This document shows positions 16,328 through 24,491 of a stretch of DNA of 48,892 nt, piece by piece. Source of the DNA: Kiloniella laminariae DSM 19542 (GTDB lineage Bacteria > Pseudomonadota > Alphaproteobacteria > Kiloniellales > Kiloniellaceae). A model generated the notes under the pieces. The model searched no databases and was not told the origin of the DNA. It saw only the letters and a list, made by a program, of their open reading frames with translations. Numbering within the stretch: the first letter of the stretch is position 1; each line of letters starts with the position of its first letter. A program made the translations under genes and the position numbers. The DNA is taken from the NCBI RefSeq assembly GCF_000374005.1, contig NZ_KB893134.1:1-48892 (forward strand), given 5' to 3'.

Positions 16328-17284
16328 ATGGTGCCGAAGCTCATCGTCCGTATCGAAGCAATCAACGAAGAAGCTGAAAGTATACGCTCCTACGAACTGC
16401 GGGCTGTTGATGGATCAGATCTTCCAGCTTTTTCAGCTGGCTCACACATCGATTTTTTTCTCCCGGGCAATATGATCCGGCAATATTCCCTGTCAAATAA
16501 TCCTGCTGAACGTCACAGATACATCGTCGCTGTTCAGAAAGAGGAAAATGGGCGCGGCGGTTCCAGCTATGTTCATAAAAATCTGAAATCGGGGAGCCAG
16601 ATCGAAATCTCTCATCCCCGGAATCACTTTGAACTGGATGAAACTGCAGGACGGTACAAACTGATTGCTGGTGGCATTGGTATCACCCCCATTCTCTCGA
16701 TGGCCCGTCGGTTGAAATCCCTCGGGAAACCGTTTCAGCTTTATTATGCCTGTCGCAACAAACAGCGGGCAGCTTTCACCGAAGAGATGGTCGCTTCAGG
16801 GCTTTCAGCCCATGTGCTGTATTCCTTCGACGATCAGCACGGTCCCCTGAAAACCCAGGCGCTGTTTGGTCAACCGGAAAAAGATGTTCAAATTTACTGC
16901 TGTGGCCCGACCGGCCTTATGGATGCCGTCAAAAAGGTCACTCAGAACTGGCCAGCAGGAACCGTGCGTTTTGAACATTTTTCTGCCGATGAGACCACAG
17001 GTCCTAGGGCGGATGACGGCAGCTTTGAAGTGATCATCAACAGCACAGGCAAATGTTATCTCATTCCTGCTGGGAAAAGCATTCTCGCCGTTCTGGCCGA
17101 AAATGGTATTTTTGTCGATAATGCCTGCTGCGAGGGAATCTGCGGCACCTGTGAAACCGGCCTGCTTGACGGCGAAGCCGATCATCGAGATATGGTTCTG
17201 AGTGATCAGGAAAAGGCCGAAAACCGCCACATCATGGTCTGTTGCTCCCGCGCAAAAAGTCCGAGCCTTACGCTGGATCTCTAA
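16328..17284 (+). CDS. PDR/VanB-family flavin and [2Fe-2S] reductase
   Basis: A 318-residue oxygenase reductase. Order: flavin-binding barrel (IRQYSLSNNPAER), nucleotide-binding domain (LIAGGIGITPILSMARRL and YCCGPTGLMDAVKK), then a C-terminal plant-type ferredoxin domain. The ferredoxin cysteines are in ACCEGICGTCETG and in VCCSRA near the end. Such proteins carry electrons from NAD(P)H to a Rieske oxygenase, as in GbcAB or VanAB. No Rieske oxygenase subunit is in this window, so the partner must be elsewhere, or the reductase serves another acceptor. It follows the aldehyde dehydrogenase after 140 bases, so it may have its own promoter, and is closed by the hairpin at 17311-17351. GGGAG precedes ATG 16328. 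Confidence 0.86.
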   Translation: MVPKLIVRIEAINEEAESIRSYELRAVDGSDLPAFSAGSHIDFFLPGNMIRQYSLSNNPAERHRYIVAVQKEENGRGGSSYVHKNLKSGSQIEISHPRNHFELDETAGRYKLIAGGIGITPILSMARRLKSLGKPFQLYYACRNKQRAAFTEEMVASGLSAHVLYSFDDQHGPLKTQALFGQPEKDVQIYCCGPTGLMDAVKKVTQNWPAGTVRFEHFSADETTGPRADDGSFEVIINSTGKCYLIPAGKSILAVLAENGIFVDNACCEGICGTCETGLLDGEADHRDMVLSDQEKAENRHIMVCCSRAKSPSLTLDL

Positions 17285-17310
17285 CCCGCAGCGCCAGTTC
17301 CGAATGAGAA

Positions 17311-17351
17311 AAGATAAAGGCTCCTCATTCGTAATGAGGAGCCCTTATCTT
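17311..17351. terminator. Bidirectional terminator between the catabolic locus and hemY
   Basis: A 19-bp near-perfect stem (17311-17329 with 17333-17351, one mismatch or wobble, 3-base loop) lies between the stops of two convergent genes (17284 and 17370). Its A-rich left foot and T-rich right foot fit termination from both sides. Confidence 0.75.
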
Positions 17352-17369
17352 ACTTAACAGTTTATCTAT

Positions 17370-18845
17370 TCAGGCGCCGAGGTCCCGGGCCGCATCCTCA
17401 ATTTCTGCTGCTGGAGCTTTAAGAGTTTTCTTCCCGCTTTCCTGCTCAAAAACCACGGGCAATTTTTTAACATCCGGTGTTTCATCAGCAACAACCGTAC
17501 CCAAAGCAACCTGCTGCCCTGGAGATTGTGAGGAAATACCCTGACTCTTTACAAGAGTTGGTCGCTTCCAGGTCAGGCTGTCAAAACGGCCACAATCCCC
17601 GCAATGAGCTTGCCATTGATCAGCAATTGCCCCACAGGAATCACAGATCCAGTTGTGTGCAACCAGCGCTGTCTCTGCTTTTTCAAACCAGGTTGCCGCA
17701 GCTTTGCTATTGCCATGCTCTTCCTGTTCCAGCTGCCCCATAAGGCGGCAAACCAGCCGACTGGCACCTTTGTCTTCCTGTGCCAGCTTGAGGTGGCGTC
17801 GTGCCTCGCCCCAGAGTTTGGCCCGAAGGTTCGCTTCTGCCAGGGCAATATGACTTTCATAATGATCCGGATTTGAAGCAACCATTTGCCCCAGCCGCTT
17901 TACCCGTTCAACAGGGGTCTCTGAAGGCCACAGACTCATGTAGGTTCGGGCCAGCTCACGATGCGGTTGCTCTTTCCAGGCTTTGTTCAGGGTCTTGGCT
18001 GCTGCACGAATTTTTCCAGCCCGCGCATTCATTTCAGCCAGAAGAGTCACAGCGGGCACCAGATCCGGAGCAAGTTTGTAAGCTTCACGAGCCAGAACGA
18101 GTGCTTCATCATGACGCCCGTCATCCCGGGAGATCAAAGCCTGTTCAAGTTTGATAACCGCCCTTTTGCGGGCGGCTTCAGCCGAGGTCAGATTTTTGGT
18201 TTTTGCCCCATCTTTCAGCGCTTGATCCGCAATGGCAAAATCTCCTGATGCCTCGGACAGTTCAAAAAGGCTTTCCAGTACCCAAGGGGTTTTGGGGCTT
18301 ATGGCATGAGCTTGCTTGGCCAACTCAAGCGCCAGAGACAGATCACCCCGGCGTTGAGCCTGGATCAACAGCCCCCGCAGACCAAGAAACCGGGTCTCAC
18401 TACTTTCCAGCATAGCCGTAAAATAGTTAGTCGCGGCTTCTTCATCCCCTTGTAGCTGGGCAGATTGCGCTGAAAGCAGCATGGTCAGGGGCGGTTCGTC
18501 TGCCAGCAGGGCTTCTGCCTTTCGGGCCATCAATGTCGCTGTCTGGGCATCTCCCGCGGCCACGGCAACCATTCCCTGTGTCAGGGCCTGATAACCGCGC
18601 TTTTTCCGGTTGTCCTGACGTGCCTGTCCAAACAGGGCCGGTGCCTTGATCAAACCCCGCCATAAACGATAAAGATAGGCTGCCAGCATCGCGATAAAAA
18701 CAACGCCCAGGAAGAGAATTCCGACCGAGGTTTCCAGCCGGTAACCAATCCATTCAATCTCGACAGTCCCGGGGCGATTGGCGATCCAGATAACAACAGC
18801 CAGAAGCAGCGCCAACTTGAGAAAGTAGAACAGGGTCCGTTTCAT
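17370..18845 (-). CDS. hemY: HemY-type TPR membrane protein (heme-biosynthesis associated)
   Basis: A 491-residue protein matching HemY_N/TPR proteins encoded beside hemCD in proteobacteria. Two membrane segments occupy about residues 8-22 and 42-62, followed by TPR-like helical repeats (LALELAKQAHAISPKTPWVL, LVLAREAYKLAPDLVPAVTL). Near the C-terminus is a compact zinc ribbon, WICDSCGAIADQWQAHCGDCG, with four cysteines in two CxxC pairs. The start ATG follows directly on the TAA stop of mic60, so the two are translationally coupled. The protein is not the protoporphyrinogen oxidase also called HemY in Gram-positives. A scaffold role in porphyrin metabolism is inferred from context. Confidence 0.85.
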   Translation of the reverse strand: MKRTLFYFLKLALLLAVVIWIANRPGTVEIEWIGYRLETSVGILFLGVVFIAMLAAYLYRLWRGLIKAPALFGQARQDNRKKRGYQALTQGMVAVAAGDAQTATLMARKAEALLADEPPLTMLLSAQSAQLQGDEEAATNYFTAMLESSETRFLGLRGLLIQAQRRGDLSLALELAKQAHAISPKTPWVLESLFELSEASGDFAIADQALKDGAKTKNLTSAEAARKRAVIKLEQALISRDDGRHDEALVLAREAYKLAPDLVPAVTLLAEMNARAGKIRAAAKTLNKAWKEQPHRELARTYMSLWPSETPVERVKRLGQMVASNPDHYESHIALAEANLRAKLWGEARRHLKLAQEDKGASRLVCRLMGQLEQEEHGNSKAAATWFEKAETALVAHNWICDSCGAIADQWQAHCGDCGRFDSLTWKRPTLVKSQGISSQSPGQQVALGTVVADETPDVKKLPVVFEQESGKKTLKAPAAEIEDAARDLGA

Positions 18846-20525
18846 TTACTGAGCTCCCCCTGTGCCGCTGCCCTGCTCGGTAACCCCGATCAACAGCAAA
18901 GCCAGCTTGCCGCTCACTCTTTCACCTTCAAGACGATGTCCGGCCTGCAACAGCCAGTTTTCCATCCCGGAACGCGCCGCAGAGGTTAGCCCCTCCAGCT
19001 CACGTACAGCACCGGTCAAATCCCCTTCAAGCAGGTAATTTTCTGCCCGCGCCAGAACCGAAGCTGTCCCTTGCCCATCAAGCACATCGACCGGACGAAT
19101 ACTTATTACGTTAGAGATACGGCCAAGAGCCTTGTCAACCCAGGTTTGCCCTCCGGCGACCTTGTCAGCAGAAAGGGCAGATCTTGCTGCAGCAGGAAAA
19201 TCTGCCCGTAATTCTGTCATGCTTGGTAGCCCTTCCGAAGCAAAGGAAGAAAGGGGAGTAACCAGATCCTGCAGGGTTGCATTCTCGCTTGAAACCGCCC
19301 GCACCAGATCAAGTTCACGGATAAAGGGTCCAGATCCGCGGAGAGCATCGCGCAGCTGCAGCACCGCCAGCGCCAGATAAACGTCGTTCGTTGCCGGTCC
19401 TGGACGCGCGCTTTGCCCCGCCCCCAGATTATTGAAGCGGGACGACAAAGCCTCGACCTCGGCTTGCAGAGCTTCCAGCCTGCTTGCCTGTAGCGGATCA
19501 AACGAAGCAATAGAACCACTGTTCCCCTGTCCTCCAGACTGCTCAAGCCTTTGTAGACGACTGCGGGTCTCGGTCAGTTCCTTACGCAGCGAATCCATAA
19601 GTCCGCGGTCCACATTCGCCGTGGTCACCACAACTCCGCCATCCGTCAAACTAGAGAGCTGGCGTTCCAGCTCGGACTGGGCAAGCTTGAGAGTACGGAC
19701 CTGCTCGGACAAAGAAAGAAAGCGGTTCTCGTTAACACCCTGTCCCTGATCACTCAGGGCATGCTGTTCAAGCCCGACAATCCGCTCCTCCAAACCCTCC
19801 AGCGAAATCTGGTTTTCACTTGCCCCGATAACCGGCAGACGTTCGACGATAGGAAGCCAATATCCGCGCGTATAAACCACTGCCGCCAGAACCAAAGCAC
19901 AGGTACCGACGCCAAAGAGAAAGGAGTTCATCCCCCCGTTGCGCCGTGGTGCGTGTGTTGACCCAGAGTTTTTTGTCTGGGAGACCGAATCTTCAAAGTC
20001 TATCTTTTTACCTGAGGGAAGATCATCTTTTGCTGTCTTGCCCACCACTTCGGGTTCCTTGCCGATTAAAGGTTTCCCACCAGAAACTGGCACAGATCCA
20101 CCGTTTTTATTACTCTCAGAACCGCTCTGGGTTTCACCCGAACCTGTCACATTCTTAGCTGTCGGTTCTTTACCATCAGCTTTTTTCTCAGAAGTGGTAC
20201 TGGTCTGATCTTCGGTTTCGTTATTCAACTGATCACTTTCCCTTACCCTGGCAACATCCAGTTTTACGTTCGCTTTAACAGCAGCTTGTAGGATCTCTTC
20301 ATGGCGCGCCGCCGGTATGGAATCCCGTTCCTTCCAGCCCTGAACCGTGCTCACCGCAATCCCCAGACGATTGGCCAAAGGACGCAGTCCGCCAAAAGCA
20401 GTGATAATCTCCTGGGCAGGGCTTTCCCCGCTATTCGAGGTTTCTACGCCATCAGGCCCTTTCGGGTCTTTCCCTGATGTCTTGGTTTCCGGGGATGTGG
20501 GTTTATCACCCTGTTTGCTTGCCAT
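18846..20525 (-). CDS. mic60: Mic60/mitofilin-like inner-membrane protein with N-terminal HTH segment
   Basis: A 559-residue protein of the alphaproteobacterial mitofilin family (COG4223), ancestral to mitochondrial Mic60, which bends inner membranes and is often encoded with heme genes. Layout: helix-turn-helix-like segment at about 38-85 (EIITAFGGLRPLANRLGI, then STVQGWKERDSIPAARH), a long polar Ser/Thr/Lys/Gly-rich linker, one membrane segment at about 201-219, coiled coil at about 240-365, and a conserved C-terminal domain. The HTH part resembles the small domain annotated as carph-isopro and is unusual for a membrane-shaping protein. ATG 20525 has AGAGG upstream and the frame is continuous. 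An internal start at M199, just before the membrane segment, could give a short form without the HTH. Confidence 0.8.
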   Translation of the reverse strand: MASKQGDKPTSPETKTSGKDPKGPDGVETSNSGESPAQEIITAFGGLRPLANRLGIAVSTVQGWKERDSIPAARHEEILQAAVKANVKLDVARVRESDQLNNETEDQTSTTSEKKADGKEPTAKNVTGSGETQSGSESNKNGGSVPVSGGKPLIGKEPEVVGKTAKDDLPSGKKIDFEDSVSQTKNSGSTHAPRRNGGMNSFLFGVGTCALVLAAVVYTRGYWLPIVERLPVIGASENQISLEGLEERIVGLEQHALSDQGQGVNENRFLSLSEQVRTLKLAQSELERQLSSLTDGGVVVTTANVDRGLMDSLRKELTETRSRLQRLEQSGGQGNSGSIASFDPLQASRLEALQAEVEALSSRFNNLGAGQSARPGPATNDVYLALAVLQLRDALRGSGPFIRELDLVRAVSSENATLQDLVTPLSSFASEGLPSMTELRADFPAAARSALSADKVAGGQTWVDKALGRISNVISIRPVDVLDGQGTASVLARAENYLLEGDLTGAVRELEGLTSAARSGMENWLLQAGHRLEGERVSGKLALLLIGVTEQGSGTGGAQ

Positions 20526-20607
20526 TCCTGAACCTCTGTCGCGTCGAAAGGGTATTTCTCCCCAACTATGCGCCAGGCCAGACGGAAAATCCAGTACGTA
20601 CGTACTC

Positions 20608-21321
20608 TCAGCTATTTTTCATAATCAGTTGTTTCATTGCATCCCCTGTCGGTTCCGCTGCTGTATAAATCTCTGCCTGATCAAATGCCCGCAAGGACTC
20701 TGATACAGCAGAACTCAGACAAAAAATGCGACAACCTGCCAAAGTCAAGTTTAGTCCAGATGCGGTTATAAGCTGTGAAAATATTTTTGAAGATCTGGGA
20801 GAATAAAAGCTTATCTCTTTGATATTATGGCTTTTAAACTGATTTATTGTCGTGGTCAGCAGTGCCCTGGACGCAGTAGCAGAATAGAGAATTTCGCGCT
20901 GATAATCAAAACCGGATCGTTCCAGATCTCCTTTGAGATCTCCTGCCAGTTCCGAGGCAGCGGGGTGAAATAACAGACCGGCATGCGGGTTCAGCTGCTT
21001 GCATACAAGGGTAGCCAGATTGGCTACATCGCCTTGAGCTGAAAATACTTTTCCGAATCCGGATTTCCTGGCCTCCGTCGCTGAAGCGTCTCCGACACAG
21101 TAAACCGGAACATCACGAGAGACCGGGTACTGTCTTAACGCACGTACACCATTGGCCGAGGTAATGACAAAAGCCTGTACGCCCGTAAAATCAATATCTT
21201 TATCAGGATAATACTCAATTTCAATCACCGGATCACACAAGACTGTACGCCCCATGGAACGAAGGTCGGAAACCAGGGGCTCACAATCAACTGTCGGCCG
21301 GGTAACAAGATGCAGAATCAT
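20608..21321 (-). CDS. hemD: Uroporphyrinogen-III synthase
   Basis: A 237-residue cytoplasmic enzyme that closes hydroxymethylbilane with ring-D inversion to uroporphyrinogen III. Sequence is weakly conserved in this family, but AFVITSANGVRAL, VYCVGDASATEARKSGF and SFYSPRSSKIFSQL are characteristic. Normal length for HemD. ATG 21321 follows a GGGGGAAAG ribosome site. It lies 31 bases after hemC, with mic60 82 bases downstream. An AGTACGTACGTACT palindrome at 20594-20607 lies directly after the stop. Confidence 0.87.
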   Translation of the reverse strand: MILHLVTRPTVDCEPLVSDLRSMGRTVLCDPVIEIEYYPDKDIDFTGVQAFVITSANGVRALRQYPVSRDVPVYCVGDASATEARKSGFGKVFSAQGDVANLATLVCKQLNPHAGLLFHPAASELAGDLKGDLERSGFDYQREILYSATASRALLTTTINQFKSHNIKEISFYSPRSSKIFSQLITASGLNLTLAGCRIFCLSSAVSESLRAFDQAEIYTAAEPTGDAMKQLIMKNS

Positions 21322-21352
21322 CTTTCCCCCCTTTTACTGGACTATTGCAGTT

Positions 21353-22318
21353 TCAGGATTGCTGAGCTTCCAGTTCTTTAAAAAATGTCTCACCAGCCTG
21401 TGCTTTGAGATCCTGACCTGCAGAGCGCCCGAGTTCCTCGGCATCACAAAGTGCGCCACGTCTTTCTGCCCGGAAAATCTGGCTGCCATCTGTCGACGCC
21501 AAAAGGGTTCTCAGATAAAGCTGATCCCCTTCAATCTCGGCCAGCGCTGCAATTGGTGTTCGACAGGACCCATCAAGCTCTGCAAGACAGGCGCGTTCGG
21601 CCGAGATCCGCTGCATTGTCGGCAGGTGATGTATGGCATCTACATAAGCACGCACACGTGAATCGTCGCTGCGTATCTCGAGGCCAACAGCCCCCTGGGC
21701 AGGCGCAGGCAGCATCTCCTCAACAGAAAGCGCCGCGGTAATCAGTTCGGCCTGTTTCAGACGATTCAGTCCGGCGACGGCCAATAGCGTTGCATCGACC
21801 TGGCCTTCTTCGAGTTTGCGCAAACGGGTTTGTACAGATCCCCTGAAGGTGATCACCTCAAGATCGGGGCGGCGGGCCTTGATCTGTGCCTGGCGTCGGA
21901 GGGATGCAGTGCCGACTACAGCCCCCTGCGGCAAGGCATCCAGTGATGCGGCCTTGTTTGAGAACCAGGCGTCACGGGGATCTTCACGTTCAAGAACTGT
22001 CGATATCTCAAGTCCCTCTGGCAACCAGGTCGGAACATCTTTCATTGAGTGCACAGCAACATCAATGCTTTCGTCCTGCAAACCTTCTTCAATTTCCTTG
22101 GTAAAAAGCCCCTTACCGCCAATCGCCGAAAGCGCCCGGTCCTGAATCATGTCACCGGTGGTCTTGATCACCACAATCTCTATGGCGCCATCCTGTGCCA
22201 GTTCCACATGTGCCTCAGCCAGCAATCTCTTCACTTCGTTGGCCTGTGCCAGAGCAAGCGGGCTCCCCCGTGTTCCAAGTCGTAAAACAGGTAGATCAGT
22301 CATCAGTAACGCCATCAT
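21353..22318 (-). CDS. hemC: Porphobilinogen deaminase (hydroxymethylbilane synthase)
   Basis: A protein of about 321 residues that assembles four porphobilinogen units into hydroxymethylbilane on a dipyrromethane cofactor. Seen: LRLGTRGSPLALAQANEV near the N-terminus, IEVAVHSMKDVP-like segment (DVAVHSMKDVPTWLP), GTASLRRQAQIKARRPDL, and the cofactor-attachment cysteine in LDGSCRTPIAALA. The start is uncertain: ATG 22318, 22315 or 22303 are all possible and none has a strong ribosome site; homologues favour the 22303 start (MTDLPVLRLGTRGS). First gene of the hemC-hemD-mic60-hemY operon. Confidence 0.92.
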   Translation of the reverse strand: MMALLMTDLPVLRLGTRGSPLALAQANEVKRLLAEAHVELAQDGAIEIVVIKTTGDMIQDRALSAIGGKGLFTKEIEEGLQDESIDVAVHSMKDVPTWLPEGLEISTVLEREDPRDAWFSNKAASLDALPQGAVVGTASLRRQAQIKARRPDLEVITFRGSVQTRLRKLEEGQVDATLLAVAGLNRLKQAELITAALSVEEMLPAPAQGAVGLEIRSDDSRVRAYVDAIHHLPTMQRISAERACLAELDGSCRTPIAALAEIEGDQLYLRTLLASTDGSQIFRAERRGALCDAEELGRSAGQDLKAQAGETFFKELEAQQS

Positions 22319-22377
22319 ACTCAACTTTTATTCGAGTGTTATTCGGGCCCGGCTTTTCCGGATGATTCTGCTGCACT

Positions 22378-23241
22378 CTACCCGTTCAGGATGATTCCGA
22401 CAATTCCCATCGCCAGAAACAGCGACGCGACCAAGCGACGCAGAACAGCCCCTTCCCTGAAATAAAGCCCCCCAATAAGCACCGAAATGGGGATAGAGGC
22501 CTGTCGTACTGTCGCAACAGCAGCGACATCAGCACCTTCGCTATAAACATAGAGGATTAAAAAGTAGGAACTGTAACAAATCGCTCCGATCATAAAGTAA
22601 TGAAATGGACGGGAAATAAAGGCCTTAACAGTGCGCACCCCAACATTATCACGATCAATAAGCCAATACAGCAGACAGTAACTGGGGAAACAAAACAGGT
22701 TGACCCAAAAGTTGAGAACCGACGGTTCAAGCGCCTGCATGGCTGAAGCATCCGCCAGCGTATAGATTCCGGTCCCCAACAAAGACAAGAGCGCAAAACC
22801 CAATGTTACCGGATCATCGAATAGTCGGTGGCCCCGTCGGTACTGCAGCATAAAGGCAGCAAAGAGCACGAGAAGCACAAAAAGAATGACAAGAAGATCA
22901 TAGGATTGACCCAAAACAAGAAAGTTAAAGGTAATCACAATCAACGGGGTCGAACGGATAATCGGATAATAGGCCGAAAGATCCCCTCTCCTGAGCACGG
23001 CGACCAGTCCACTGCCATAACACATCTGGCCAACCCAGGAAAAAATCACCAGATCCCAGGCTTCAAAGGCAGCCAACAGGTCAAACCCGGCCAAGAGGCT
23101 ATGACCAAGAGAAATGCTGATCATACCCAAAGTCAGCGCCAGAAATCCAATTCTCTGATTTTCCCCCTTCTTGATCAGGGTATTCCAAAGCGGATGCAGA
23201 CAGGCTGATAACAAAACCAGCGCAGCGATTGTAAGTCCCAT
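22378..23241 (-). CDS. DMT-superfamily (EamA) transporter
   Basis: A polytopic inner-membrane protein of 287 residues with about ten hydrophobic helices in two EamA repeats, beginning MGLTIAALVLLSACLHPLW. Helix ends such as ASIPISVLIGGLYFREGAVL fit the second repeat of metabolite exporters or permeases. ATG 23241 matches the usual family N-terminus; a TTG at 23268 gives a nine-residue extension. Substrate unknown. It sits upstream of hemC on the same strand, in the space between hemC and tsaD that is shorter in related genomes as I recall them. Confidence 0.8.
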   Translation of the reverse strand: MGLTIAALVLLSACLHPLWNTLIKKGENQRIGFLALTLGMISISLGHSLLAGFDLLAAFEAWDLVIFSWVGQMCYGSGLVAVLRRGDLSAYYPIIRSTPLIVITFNFLVLGQSYDLLVILFVLLVLFAAFMLQYRRGHRLFDDPVTLGFALLSLLGTGIYTLADASAMQALEPSVLNFWVNLFCFPSYCLLYWLIDRDNVGVRTVKAFISRPFHYFMIGAICYSSYFLILYVYSEGADVAAVATVRQASIPISVLIGGLYFREGAVLRRLVASLFLAMGIVGIILNG

Positions 23242-23380
23242 AAAAAAATACCCGGGCAGGACTCGCAATCATGCCGGATTTCTCATCCGGGATTTACGTG
23301 TCACAAAAAAAGAACCAAACGCGTAATGTTGTATTCGGCTCTCCCATCAGCATCAACTGCTTTATCAAACCATTGGCAGA

Positions 23381-23408
23381 TCAAAGAAGGTCAAAGAAGG
23401 TCAAAGAG
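23381..23408. repeat. Short tandem repeat, 10-bp unit TCAAAGAAGG x 2.8
   Basis: Two perfect copies (23381-23390 and 23391-23400) are followed by eight bases of a third. It lies between the DMT transporter start and the esterase stop (23418). No function is evident. Confidence 0.7.
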
Positions 23409-23417
23409 CGATGCTTC

Positions 23418-24275
23418 TTATTGGACAGTTTGTTTTTCTGCCCATTCGATCCCCTGCGCCAACCACTCGGTTTTGAAGCTATGTCCTCCCTGATGAAGAC
23501 AAAGCTCCAGAGTCTTCCCCGACTTGCAACCGCTCCAGATCCGGCAGTCCAGATCCTCTGCCATCTGTTCAACGACCTCATCGTTACAACCGTTCGCTTC
23601 TTGCCAGATACCGATACCCTCCCGCACATCACCCTGATACCAACGACTGCCGATCTGGCGCCCTTTCATCGGGACCACAGTATCTGCAAGGCCATGAATA
23701 TGCCTCAGGTTAACTGCGGTTTGACAACTTGGGGGATGGGGACGCCAGAAAGATCCTGCAACGGGGAAAAAGGCGGTAAACTCCTCTCCCATATAGCAGG
23801 CAACATCCCAGGCCATTGATCCTCCTTGCGAAAAACCACTCGCCCATATCCGTTTATCGTCAACACGCCAACTGGAGCGCACATCGCGCAGTATCTCCTG
23901 GGTAAAGGCAATCTCATCCCTCTTTTCACTCGGTGCACCCACGTTGGACCAGCTCTGATCCAGTCCGTCAGGCACGACCAGCAAGACGCCTTTGCGCGAA
24001 GCCAGATCACGAAGGTTTTTATCATTGATAATATTCCGGGCTGACTGCCCATAACCGTGGTAATAAAACAGTATAGGCAACGCTTTGTTCTCAGGGATGT
24101 TTTTAGGCGCAGCAACAAGATAGGCACCCCCTGCCACCCGCCCGGAAAAGACGCGAGCGTTTGCCGTTTCCCCCGCCTGTGAAGCCGTCGCGACCAGCAG
24201 CCCCAGTACAAAAACGCCGATGACTGCATATATTTCAAGATTTTTCATACTACCCGGCAATAACCAGTTTCTCAT
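23418..24275 (-). CDS. Secreted alpha/beta-hydrolase esterase (PHB depolymerase/LpqC-like)
   Basis: A 285-residue exported esterase of the COG3509 family (poly-3-hydroxybutyrate depolymerase / feruloyl-esterase-like). A hydrophobic segment near residues 14-32 ends at ASQAGE and looks like a signal peptide. Catalytic elements visible: oxyanion region FYYHGYGQSARN, the nucleophile serine in ASGFSQGGSMAWD, the acid in HGLADTVVPM and the histidine in LHQGGHSFKTEW. ATG 24275 has AGGAG at nine bases; ATG 24248 right at the signal peptide is an alternative. Natural ester unknown. It diverges from tsaD across about 215 bases. Confidence 0.82.
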   Translation of the reverse strand: MRNWLLPGSMKNLEIYAVIGVFVLGLLVATASQAGETANARVFSGRVAGGAYLVAAPKNIPENKALPILFYYHGYGQSARNIINDKNLRDLASRKGVLLVVPDGLDQSWSNVGAPSEKRDEIAFTQEILRDVRSSWRVDDKRIWASGFSQGGSMAWDVACYMGEEFTAFFPVAGSFWRPHPPSCQTAVNLRHIHGLADTVVPMKGRQIGSRWYQGDVREGIGIWQEANGCNDEVVEQMAEDLDCRIWSGCKSGKTLELCLHQGGHSFKTEWLAQGIEWAEKQTVQ

Positions 24276-24491
24276 CTCCCCATACTCCTGCATTCATCTT
24301 TCCTGTAAAAACAACTTTTGGTTATCACCAGAGAACGACGCTTTATCCAGCTTGGCGCCATTGCTAAGACAGAAAACAAAAGGGAATACCTTGCCGACGG
24401 GCGGCAGATAGTATTTTCTGAACCTGTTAACAAATCAGGTGTCTCTGGATTTCAGAACACGATTCACTATCCACTAGAACTTATGGAAACG

